From Polaromonas sp. (lineage in GTDB: Bacteria > Pseudomonadota > Gammaproteobacteria > Burkholderiales > Burkholderiaceae_C): a DNA stretch of 64,000 nt. Made by a program: the position numbers and the translations under genes. Where the stretch lies: NCBI RefSeq assembly GCF_012927455.1, contig NZ_JABBPE010000015.1, forward strand, positions 434,001-498,000. The letters are read 5' to 3'. Numbering within the stretch: the first letter of the stretch is position 1; the number at the start of each line of letters is the position of its first letter. Under the pieces are notes generated by a model. That model saw only the letters and a list, made by a program, of their open reading frames with translations. It ran no database searches and was not told the origin of the DNA. Below, piece after piece: positions 18,172 to 28,425 of the stretch.

Positions 18172-20358
18172 TCAATACAACTCGCTGGTGATGGAGGAAG
18201 CACTGGCGCCCCCCACATCCAGACCGCCGGTTACCAGAATCCTGCCGGTCGACAACAAGGTTGCCGTGTGCGCTGCACGCGGGTTAGCCAATGCACCCGT
18301 GAGCACCCACCCGTTGGTCGCCGGGTCATACACCTCGCTGCTGCCCACCAGGCCCGCCCCGCCGAAGCCGCCGGTCACCAGCACCCTGCCGTTGAGCAAT
18401 GTTGCTGAGTGGAAAACGCGACCCGTCGCCAGCGAGGCTGCAGAACCGAAAGTGCCAGCCGTCGGGTCGTAAAGTTGGCTTTCCGTGATGGGCGCGCTGG
18501 TGGAGTTGAACCCGCCGGTCACCAGAACTTTACCGTCTGCAAGCACGGTTGCCACGTGATCGGAACGGCCGGTTGCCAATACAGCGCTTGGGGTCGTCCA
18601 TGTGTTCAATGCCGGGTCGTAGATTTCAATGCTGGCCCGTTTGCCCTGAGCACTTTCACCGCCTATGACCACTACCTTGCCGTTGGCCAGCAAGGTGGCG
18701 GTGTGCGCCGAACGTCCAATGGTCATTGAAGCCGCAGGCGTCCATGTGCCGGCCCCGGCCGGGTTATAGATTTCGGCGGTGGCGGTGGATGCGCCAGCGA
18801 CGGTCGTCCCGGTAACGCCGCCAATTACCAATACCTTGCCGTCTGGCAGCAGGGTTGCAGTATGTTTGGTGCGCGCGGTGACCATTGACGTCGCCGCAGT
18901 CCAAACATTTGTCGAGGGCGCGTAAAGCTCGTTGCTGAGGAGGGCGTTCGTTCCGTCATCTCCGCCAACAACCAGTACCGTGCCGTTGCCCAGCCGGGTG
19001 GCGGTGTGCAAGCCGCGCGCAGTCCCCATGTTGCCGCGAGTGGTAAAGGCGTCCGTCACATAGGTTTCGCTCGTGGCCGTACGTGTTGAGTTAGTGACGT
19101 TACCACCAGCCATCAGCACCGTGCCGTCTACCAGCGCGGTTGCCGTGTGGAAGCGGCGTCCAGTGGCCAACGAAGCCGCAGCTGTCCATTGGGTGACTGC
19201 CGTCACGGTGAAGGTTGCGGCGTTCGAGGAAATCGAGTTGAGCGTCGCCGTGATGGAGGGCGTACCAACCGACACCGCTTTTGCCAGACCGGTGTTAACG
19301 CCGATGGTGGCTGCAGCGGTGCTCGAGGCCCACGACGCCGAGGTAGTGACATCTTGCGGCGGGCCCGATGCAAACGTACCGATGGCGGTGAACTGCCGTG
19401 AGAAACCGGCGGCATCGCTGGCGGTGGCCGGCGTGACCTGGATGGACACCAGCGCTGGACCGGTGACCGTGAGCGTTACGGCGCTAGATGTGACTGGGCT
19501 GAGCGACGCCGTGATGTTGGTAACACCTGCTGCCACCGTAGTCGCCAGACCGGCGGCATTAATGGTGGCTTTGCTGGTGTCGCTTGAAAGCCAGGTGACC
19601 GTTGGGTTGGTAGTGATATCGGGCGTCGTACCGTCGGAATAGGTGCCTGTGGCCTTGTATTGCTGCGTCAAACCCAAAGGCCTGCTGACAGCGGCCGGTG
19701 TCACAGCGATGGAAACCAGCGTGGCGGCGGTCACAGTGAGTGTTTGAACGTTGGAATTGACCCCGTTGCGCGATGCCGAAATGGACGATGCACCGGCAGC
19801 CTTGGTGGTGGCCAGACCGGCGGCGTTGATAGTCACCTTGGTGATGTCGCTGGAGGTCCAGGTCACAGAGCTCGTCAGGTCTTGCGTGGGGCCGACATCG
19901 AAGGTGCCCGTGGCGGTGAATTGCTGCGTCAGGCCTGCAGCCTTGCTCGCGCCCGCCGGTGAGATCGAAATCGATCGCAGCGTGGCGCCGTTTACCGTCA
20001 GGGTCGCTGCAGGAGAGCTGATGTCCCCGAGCGATGCCTTGATGGTGGCCGATCCAACCGCTTTCGTCGTGGCCAGACCGCTGGCGTTGATGGTTGCCGT
20101 AGTGGGGCTACTGGACGCCCACACCACGGAGGCGGTGATGTCCTGGGTTGGGCCGGTGGTGAAAGTGCCCGTCGCGGTGTATTGCTGCGTCAGGCCGACT
20201 GCCTTGGTGATAGTTGCCGGCGCAATCTGGATGGACAACAGTTTGGGCGCCTCGACGACCGGCCCACCCCCCCCGCCGTCACCACCGCTGCCGCAAGCGG
20301 CGAGTAGCGACATAAAAAATGCCATAAAGAGGGCCTTTAGGCTGCGATGTATTGTCAT
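18172..20358 (-). CDS. Surface lipoprotein with four Big2 Ig-like domains and a seven-bladed Kelch propeller
   Basis: 728 residues. The lipoprotein signal has lipobox L19-A-A-C22. A Gly-rich spacer encoded by a run of eight G follows. Four tandem Ig-like (Big2) repeats of ~85 residues come next, each opening L-x-SI-x-x-x-PA and containing GLTQQ(Y/F)xATGT(F/Y). The C-terminal half holds seven Kelch repeats, each with R-x-x-H(T/S/V)AT-x-L-x-x-G-x-(V/I)L-x-x-GG, enough for a closed propeller. AGGAGA six bases before the ATG at 20358 fixes the start. An exported carbohydrate- or surface-binding role is likely. No galactose-oxidase catalytic Cys-Tyr pair is apparent. Function unknown. Confidence 0.85.
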   Translation of the reverse strand: MTIHRSLKALFMAFFMSLLAACGSGGDGGGGGPVVEAPKLLSIQIAPATITKAVGLTQQYTATGTFTTGPTQDITASVVWASSSPTTATINASGLATTKAVGSATIKASLGDISSPAATLTVNGATLRSISISPAGASKAAGLTQQFTATGTFDVGPTQDLTSSVTWTSSDITKVTINAAGLATTKAAGASSISASRNGVNSNVQTLTVTAATLVSIAVTPAAVSRPLGLTQQYKATGTYSDGTTPDITTNPTVTWLSSDTSKATINAAGLATTVAAGVTNITASLSPVTSSAVTLTVTGPALVSIQVTPATASDAAGFSRQFTAIGTFASGPPQDVTTSASWASSTAAATIGVNTGLAKAVSVGTPSITATLNSISSNAATFTVTAVTQWTAAASLATGRRFHTATALVDGTVLMAGGNVTNSTRTATSETYVTDAFTTRGNMGTARGLHTATRLGNGTVLVVGGDDGTNALLSNELYAPSTNVWTAATSMVTARTKHTATLLPDGKVLVIGGVTGTTVAGASTATAEIYNPAGAGTWTPAASMTIGRSAHTATLLANGKVVVIGGESAQGKRASIEIYDPALNTWTTPSAVLATGRSDHVATVLADGKVLVTGGFNSTSAPITESQLYDPTAGTFGSAASLATGRVFHSATLLNGRVLVTGGFGGAGLVGSSEVYDPATNGWVLTGALANPRAAHTATLLSTGRILVTGGLDVGGASASSITSELY

Positions 20359-20620
20359 GAACCTTCTCCTAAACGTTGTAACCAAAAGATAGAGCGCTGC
20401 ATTTCACGCCCCTAGGTCCTGACAATTTGTCGAGTCCTATACAAATATTAGAGAAAAGAAATTGGTTAGATAATAGGCCGAATTGCGCATTTACGTAACA
20501 ATGTGTAAGCAAATAAAAATTACAGTTTCAGAATTCGGATATATATTTGAAATATTCCATACATCTATTGACGCGTGCATGTCGTCGATATTTCTAAAGT
20601 AGTCCCGTCGCCAGTACGGC

Positions 20621-20823
20621 GTGATGGCCAGCCGCTTGGCCGAACACGCCAACTTTGCCGGCACGCTGTCGATTGCCAATTTCGCCATTCTGGGGTAGGT
20701 CTGGCCCACGAACGGCACGAGGTTGCCTTGGCCGATTTCCCGCATGTGCAGCACTGGCATCAGGCCATGATGGCGTGGCCGGCGGTGGCGCGTGGCTTTT
20801 CGGTGCCGCTGCAGCGTGTGTAG
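20621..20823 (+). pseudogene. Remnant of a glutathione S-transferase gene (C-terminal part, frameshifted)
   Basis: Frame 2 reads VMASRLAEHANFAGTLSIA then NFAILG and stops. Frame 1 continues VGLAHERHEVALADFP, HVQHWHQAMMAWPAV, ARGFSVPLQRV. Together these resemble the C-terminal helices of bacterial GSTs (the 'LADFPxVxxWxxAxxARPAVxRG' ending). A frameshift splits them, and no N-terminal thioredoxin fold is visible upstream. A dispersed repeat copy lies 17 bases beyond it. Confidence 0.65.
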
Positions 20824-20839
20824 CAGCGCTTTTTTTAAC

Positions 20840-20872
20840 GCTATCAAAAATATAGCTGCTGGCACGCGCAGG
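20840..20872 (-). repeat. Dispersed repeat, copy 6 (partial)
   Basis: 'gctatcaaaaatatagctgctggcacgcgcagg' matches the core plus the gcgc arm in reverse orientation. The tagccc arm is lost. Confidence 0.55.
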
Positions 20873-20944
20873 ATATCGGCTGGAGGCAGAAAAGACCTAT
20901 TTTTTCATCAGCATGCAGCCCTGATACCGCCAAGCGTCCGCCCC

Positions 20945-20987
20945 AAAAAAAAGCGGCCACCACCCGAGGAACGGATGGTGGCCGCTT
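20945..20987 (-). terminator. Rho-independent terminator of rpoD
   Basis: Arms aagcggccacca and tggtggccgctt, followed on the minus strand by eight T. It lies just beyond the rpoD stop. Confidence 0.9.
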
Positions 20988-21003
20988 GGCGGCGCAGCGC
21001 TTG

Positions 21004-23442
<2,439 letters not shown>

Positions 23443-23848
23443 GGGACCTCCAGAGATCGGCAACTGGTTTAAATACTGGTCGGCGACCAGTCAACAAACC
23501 TGCAAAAATTGTGACCAGCACCCCGACTAGCAGTCAAAAGCACGAGCAACAAAGATTCAGAACTCAAAACGAGACGGTTGCAAACAACCCATGCAAAGAC
23601 ACCGGAACGCCTGAACGCAACTAAGCGCTAAGGCGCGAATGATTTCACGCAAAGAATTGTTTTTCGGGCGAGCTGTTTGGGCGAACATTTGGTATGCAGT
23701 CCTTGCGGGAGGTGGCCGTCTCGTGTGTGAGTTCCCTTGGGTGTCGGGGGCCGGTGCCGGAGGTATTGCTGTCGCGCTAGCCGTAAAAGATAGGATTATA
23801 CCATTTGACCTGGTTTTTTGCCCGCTTGCCGCCTGCTTAGTGCACGCT
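23443..23848. other. Intergenic region dnaG-rpoD
   Basis: About 400 bases without a supported gene. It presumably carries the rpoD promoter(s), read leftwards. No near-consensus promoter could be assigned by eye and no terminator is seen, so read-through from dnaG is possible. Confidence 0.45.
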
Positions 23849-25867
23849 TTATGCCGGCTTTTCGGCCGTTTTTTGGATCCTGGATTGCTCGATCAATTCG
23901 CGCAGACGCTGCAGGGCGGCCGGGTCGGTGGCGGCGCGCGCGGCCAGCTCGGCTTTTTCCTGGGCGAGTTTCAAATCCAGCAGTTGCCGCAGGATGGCGC
24001 GCATTTCGTCCCAATCCGGCTGCACGCCTTCGGGGATTTGCGCCAGCTGGGCGACTGCGTAATGTTCATGCGCGTGACCGCGCAGGCCTTCACGCAGGGC
24101 CGCCCAGGGCTGCTGCCCGTGCTCGTGCAGCTGGCTTTCCAGCCAAACCAGCAACGGCCCATGCGGCGCCGGCAACGCCAGCAGCAACTGGTGCTCATCG
24201 GTGCCAAGCCGGTCCCAGCTTTGCGGCTCGATCAGCAGCAGCCTGAGCACCCGGTCTTCCCGGCTGGCCGGCAAAATGCGACCGGCCACGCGACGCGGTG
24301 CCCGGCCGGCGCTGGCCGATAGCCGGCCAAAGCTGCGCGCCGAGTCCGCAGGCGGTGGGAAATGCGGCTCGGACGATGCGTAATCAGATTCCTCGCGCTG
24401 ATCGCCCGGATGAACGGGATAAGCGGCAAATTCGGCAGAATCCCGGCTTTGTCCCGAAATTGGAGGCAATTCAGGCCTGTAGCCCTTGCCTGACGGGCGT
24501 GAGCTGCTATTTTTTTTATAGCTATTTTTGTGCCCCAAGGCAGCCGGTTGCCACAGCTGCAGCAGTTCACGGCTGTCAATCAGCACCCGGTCGGCAATCT
24601 CGGCCAGCAACTGGGGCTTGAGCGCGCCATCGGGCAGCAGGCTCCACAGCGGTCTGGCGTTGCTGGCCATGTGGGCGCGGCCTTCGGCGGTGTCCAGGTC
24701 GCAGCCCTCTGCCGCCGCTTCCAGTAAAAAACGGCTCAAAGGCACGGCTTTGCTGACATAGGCGGCAAAGCCGTCCTTTCCGTGCTCGCGGATATAGCTG
24801 TCCGGATCGTGCTCGGCCGGCAAAAACAAAAACTTGACGGTGCGCACGTCGCTGGCAAAGGGCAGGGCGACGTCCAGCGCCTTGCGCGCCGCGCGGCGTC
24901 CGGCGCTGTCGCCGTCAAAGCTGAAGACCACCGAATCGGTGAAGCGAAACAGCTTTTGCACATGCTCGGCCGTGCAGGCTGTGCCCAGCGTGGCGACGGC
25001 GTTGGCAAAGCCCAGCTGGGCCAGCGCCACCACGTCCATATAGCCCTCGGTGACGAGCGCGTAGCCGTGCTCGCGCAGGGCAGTGCGCGCCTCGAACAGG
25101 CCGTACAGCTCGCGGCCCTTGCTGAACACCGGGGTTTCGGGCGAGTTCAGGTACTTGGGCTTGTCATCGCCCAGCACGCGGCCGCCAAACCCTATGCAGT
25201 CACCCTTGACGTTGCGGATAGGGAACATCACCCGGTCGCGAAAGCGGTCGTAGCGCTTGGCCTCGGCGGCGCCGGCGCCAGCGGTGTCGTCGTCCGCCTC
25301 GCCCGTGATGACCAGCCCGCTTTCCACCAGCAGTGCGTCGTTGTAGTCAGGAAATACGCTGGCCAGGTTGCGCCAGCCCTGCGGTGCGTAACCCAAGCCG
25401 AAGGTTTTGGCAATTTTGCCCGATAGCCCGCGTCCCTTGAAGTACTCAATGGCTCGCTCGGAGCCGCGCAGCTGCTTGATGTAAGCAGTAGCGGCTTTTT
25501 CGAGCACGCTGGTCAGCGTAGCCTGCTGCTCGCGCGCCTGCGCTGCCTTGGCCCGGTCTTGCGGGGAGACATCGTCGTCAGGCACCTGCAAGCCGTATTG
25601 CTGGGCCAGATCCTTCACCGCCTCGATAAATGTCATGCCGGCGTGTTCGGTCAGGAACTTGATCGCGTCGCCACTGACGCCGCAGCCAAAGCAATGGTAG
25701 AACTGCTTGGAGGGGCTGACGCTGAACGACGGTGATTTTTCACCATGAAAAGGGCAAAGGCCCATGAAATTGGCGCCGCCCTTTTTAAGCTGCACGTGGC
25801 GGCCCACGATGTCGACAATGTCGGCCCGCGCGAGCAGTTCCTGAATGAATGATGAGGGGATAGCCAC
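23849..25867 (-). CDS. dnaG: DNA primase
   Basis: 672-residue replication primase. The N-terminal CHC2 zinc finger is CPFHGEKSPSFSVSPSKQFYHCFGCG. The Toprim catalytic core includes ALVTEGYMDVVALAQLG and SVVFSFDGDSAGRRAA with the metal-binding acidic residues. The C-terminal helicase-binding domain ends the protein. The start is a GTG at 25867, as nearby ATG is in another frame. Residues ~448-464, in the linker between core and helicase-binding domain, are encoded by a copy of the dispersed repeat, giving a Ser/Lys-rich insertion. rpsU, often next to dnaG, is not in the window. Confidence 0.96.
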   Translation of the reverse strand: MAIPSSFIQELLARADIVDIVGRHVQLKKGGANFMGLCPFHGEKSPSFSVSPSKQFYHCFGCGVSGDAIKFLTEHAGMTFIEAVKDLAQQYGLQVPDDDVSPQDRAKAAQAREQQATLTSVLEKAATAYIKQLRGSERAIEYFKGRGLSGKIAKTFGLGYAPQGWRNLASVFPDYNDALLVESGLVITGEADDDTAGAGAAEAKRYDRFRDRVMFPIRNVKGDCIGFGGRVLGDDKPKYLNSPETPVFSKGRELYGLFEARTALREHGYALVTEGYMDVVALAQLGFANAVATLGTACTAEHVQKLFRFTDSVVFSFDGDSAGRRAARKALDVALPFASDVRTVKFLFLPAEHDPDSYIREHGKDGFAAYVSKAVPLSRFLLEAAAEGCDLDTAEGRAHMASNARPLWSLLPDGALKPQLLAEIADRVLIDSRELLQLWQPAALGHKNSYKKNSSSRPSGKGYRPELPPISGQSRDSAEFAAYPVHPGDQREESDYASSEPHFPPPADSARSFGRLSASAGRAPRRVAGRILPASREDRVLRLLLIEPQSWDRLGTDEHQLLLALPAPHGPLLVWLESQLHEHGQQPWAALREGLRGHAHEHYAVAQLAQIPEGVQPDWDEMRAILRQLLDLKLAQEKAELAARAATDPAALQRLRELIEQSRIQKTAEKPA
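24474..24523 (+). repeat. Dispersed ~50-bp repeat, copy 7, inside dnaG
   Basis: ggcctgtagccc, then acgggcgtgagctgctat and a ttatagc end, in the coding region of the DnaG linker. Open in the dnaG frame. Confidence 0.7.
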
Positions 25868-25944
25868 CTGTTCATTTTCACCGATAAGCGGCGCGCTTTT
25901 GTTGGGCGGTAGGCGCGGATGACCGGGCGCAGAACAGTCGGGAC

Positions 25945-25974
25945 GAAAAAAAACCCGCTTTTACGCGGGCTTTT
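25945..25974 (-). terminator. Rho-independent terminator
   Basis: Arms cccgc/gcggg extended by flanking A/T pairs. Eight T follow on the minus strand. It lies about 20 bases after a short lysine-rich reading frame. Confidence 0.75.
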
Positions 25975-25993
25975 CGTCAGTGAAGACCACCAA

Positions 25994-26059
25994 TTACTTG
26001 GCAGGCATCTTCTTGACGGGCTTTTTGCTCTTTTTTGGTTTGCTGGTTGCGTTCATCAT
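25994..26059 (-). CDS. Possible 21-residue lysine-rich small protein
   Basis: ATG-ATG start followed by a 21-residue frame, MMNATSKPKKSKK then PVKKMPAK, rich in Lys and Pro, ending 20 bases before a strong terminator. GGGAAA lies upstream as a weak ribosome site. The terminator shows something is transcribed leftwards here, and this is the only short frame with a distinct composition. No family recognised. It could equally be the 3' end of a small RNA. Confidence 0.35.
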   Translation of the reverse strand: MMNATSKPKKSKKPVKKMPAK

Positions 26060-26235
26060 GATCGATTTCCCGTTTTTAAAATTAAAACAATATTCGGGTT
26101 TGCGACAAACCCCGAACCGCCTCCTTGCCCCGCTGCAGAGATCCGCAACATGCCAAGTCAATCCATAACGGAGCGTCTCACCCCTGCGTTGACAGGCATC
26201 AACAAAAAGTACACTGTGCCGTAACTTTTTGAGCC

Positions 26236-27747
26236 ATGACACCTGTTTCCGACTCCTCGCCACCGACCGCCACGCCACTTTCGATTGTTCCGGTAACGCT
26301 CGCTGCGGCCTACCGGCATCGCGATTTCCTGCGTTTTTTACTGTGCGCGCCGTTCTACTGGATGCTGGCCTTGCTGGTGGTGGAAGCCGCGCTGGCGGCC
26401 ACCACCACCGCGCTCATCATTGCGGCCGGGCGCGATGTGGCCGAGCAGGACTTTCTGATTTCCGATTTCGTCTGGATCGTCGTGGCCCAGTCAGCGTCTT
26501 ACGTCTTGGGTGCGGTCAGCTGGATTTTTGCTGAGCGCGCCGGTTTCGGTGCGTACGGCCGCTACATGCTGCGTTTTGCGCGCGACAACCGCCACAGCCC
26601 CGCACTGCTGACCGACAAAGGCGAACGCGAACGCGCCGAACCGTTTCTTACCAACGAAACCTTCCACATTTTCTTCGAGCTGACCTATGAACTTGAAGCC
26701 GATCTGAAGCTGTTTTTCGGCCTGATCTTCAATGCCATCGTGCTTGGCGTGGCCATTGACGTGGGACTGCCGGGCGTTTATGCAGCGGTGTTTGTGGTGT
26801 TGCTGCTGGTGCAATGGGCCGTTCGCCGGCCCGTGGCCGCTGCCTACCTCAACCAGCAGCGCACCACCAACCGCATGACGGCCCACACCTATACCGCCTG
26901 GGACAACATCACCACCGGCAATCGCTACAACTTCAGACTCTGGCACGCCGGCTTCAAGGCACGCCTGCGCGATGCGCTCGGTGCGCAGATTCGCGCCATT
27001 CTGGCGCGCGAGGGGATCGCGGCGGTGTCCGGAATTTTTGCGCTGGTGGCGGTGTTCAGCTATCTCGCCTGGGTGGCTGGTCGCAACGTAACGGATACCG
27101 GCCTGCTGATCGGGCTGGCCGCCACGCTGCCACGCCAGATCGACCTGTCTTTCAATCTGCATGGCCTGGCGTCGGGCTGGAACGACTTGCTGGCCGTCTG
27201 GACCCGCATGGGCGGCGCCTGCCAGGCCATGCGACCCCAGGCAGATACCGGCTTTGACCAGCGCATCCGGTTTGACGGCGTGGCGCTGCACGACGGCACC
27301 GCCCGTCTGCCGTGCGCCAGCGTGGACGAGGCACTGGCCCTGGTGCAGGCCCGGCCGCAGGGTCGCCTGCTGGTGCGCGGAAGCAACGGCTCCGGCAAGT
27401 CAACCCTGCTGGCGGCGCTGAAAGGCCGGCTTGGCGTGGAGGCGTTTTACTGGCCCACCAGCGACAAGCTGGCGTTTGCGTTTGCCGCTGTGCGGTCAAC
27501 GGACGAGACAGACGACGCGGTGGAAGAAGCACCGGTGGGCACCGGCAACTACGCCGGATTTTCTTCGGGCGAACGACAGCTCAGATCCCTCGCAGAAATT
27601 GCCAGCCGCACGCAGGCCCGCGTGTACCTGCTCGACGAGTGGGACGCCAACCTTGACGCCAAAAACCGCGCCAGCGCCGAGCAACTGGTCGCCGCACTGG
27701 CTGCACGCGCACTGGTGGTCGAAATCTCGCACCGCGACCGGGTGTAA
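26236..27747 (+). CDS. ABC transporter half-molecule (membrane domain fused to ATPase)
   Basis: 503 residues. The N-terminal type 1 exporter membrane domain (about residues 30-310) has roughly six hydrophobic segments and the loop LLTDKGERERAEPFLTNETF. The ATPase has Walker A RGSNGSGKST near residue 382, a signature FSSGERQLRSLAEI near 441, Walker B RVYLLDEWDANLDA near 463 and a terminal EISHRD H-loop. The signature reads FSSGE rather than LSGGQ, as in the cyclic-peptide/siderophore exporter type. It is likely a homodimeric exporter of a peptide-like or siderophore-like compound. No biosynthetic neighbour identifies the cargo. Confidence 0.8.
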   Translation: MTPVSDSSPPTATPLSIVPVTLAAAYRHRDFLRFLLCAPFYWMLALLVVEAALAATTTALIIAAGRDVAEQDFLISDFVWIVVAQSASYVLGAVSWIFAERAGFGAYGRYMLRFARDNRHSPALLTDKGERERAEPFLTNETFHIFFELTYELEADLKLFFGLIFNAIVLGVAIDVGLPGVYAAVFVVLLLVQWAVRRPVAAAYLNQQRTTNRMTAHTYTAWDNITTGNRYNFRLWHAGFKARLRDALGAQIRAILAREGIAAVSGIFALVAVFSYLAWVAGRNVTDTGLLIGLAATLPRQIDLSFNLHGLASGWNDLLAVWTRMGGACQAMRPQADTGFDQRIRFDGVALHDGTARLPCASVDEALALVQARPQGRLLVRGSNGSGKSTLLAALKGRLGVEAFYWPTSDKLAFAFAAVRSTDETDDAVEEAPVGTGNYAGFSSGERQLRSLAEIASRTQARVYLLDEWDANLDAKNRASAEQLVAALAARALVVEISHRDRV

Positions 27748-27780
27748 GCCTGTTTGGGTGCTTTTTCAGGCACGAAACAG

Positions 27781-27828
27781 GGCTCTAGCCCAGGTAATAC
27801 CTGCGCTGGCAGCTATTAAAAGTATAGC
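27781..27828 (+). repeat. Dispersed ~50-bp repeat, copy 8
   Basis: ggctctagccca, acctgcgctggc and agctattaaaagtatagc; near full-length, intergenic. Confidence 0.7.
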
Positions 27829-28059
27829 GACACATCTACTGCATTCATGCGTGGGATGGCCCATGCTTTGAGCCCCAGCCGGTATGTGCTGGCGCCATGC
27901 CCAACAACCTTGTTCCGCCGTCGCCAGCGCTACCCGCGTCGTTAGCGCCACCGGCTCCGTCAAAGCTGGTTGCGATTCCTGTTTTTTTACACGACGTTGA
28001 TGGCGGCACAAAACGACAGCTTTTCACCCAGCGCTGCCAAGCCCGGCGCGGCGGTCGCG

Positions 28060-28346
28060 TCATGGCGCAAGCTTGACGTTCCGCTCAACCTCGTTGCGAC
28101 TGCGCGTGAAGTAGGTGACCTGAAGCCTGCGCCGATGCGTCAGGGCCAGGTCCACCCGTTCAAAGAAACGGCTGGGCACCTTGCTCTGCGCCGCACCGAG
28201 AATGCGTAGGTGTTTGAATCACGCTGGTACACCACCGGCACATTCATGCGGTCGCGCAGCACCTCCAGAAAGCGTTTGAGCGTGGCCCGCGAAATTTCCA
28301 GTCCGTGAATCAGTGCATCGCGGCGTCGCGACAAAGTTTTGACCAG
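28060..28346 (-). pseudogene. Remnant of a YafY-like HTH/WYL-domain transcriptional regulator
   Basis: One minus-strand frame encodes SRRRDALIHGLEISRATLKR then FLEVLRDRMNVPVVYQRDSN, the helix-turn-helix part of WYL regulators. A shifted frame then encodes SKVPSRFFERVDLALTHRRR then LQVTYFTRSRNEVERNVK, the opening of a WYL domain, and stops at 28060. The ~50-residue linker, the WYL core and the start codon are missing. The 28059-27830 stretch holds nothing recognisable. It is a decayed gene, not a functional small regulator. Confidence 0.7.
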
Positions 28347-28425
28347 CGATTCGGGGGCCGCCGGTAGAAACGTTACGGGGCTAATATGGCTGCACAGACA
28401 CTCGAAAAACTACCGGAGACCCCTG

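Noticed and set aside
20491..20865. 124-codon minus-strand frame between the lipoprotein and rpoD genes
   Set aside because: It is antisense to the GST remnant and the repeat; no protein features.
27766..28059. Short minus-strand frames before the WYL remnant
   Set aside because: They overlap a repeat copy and show no WYL-domain residues or other motifs.
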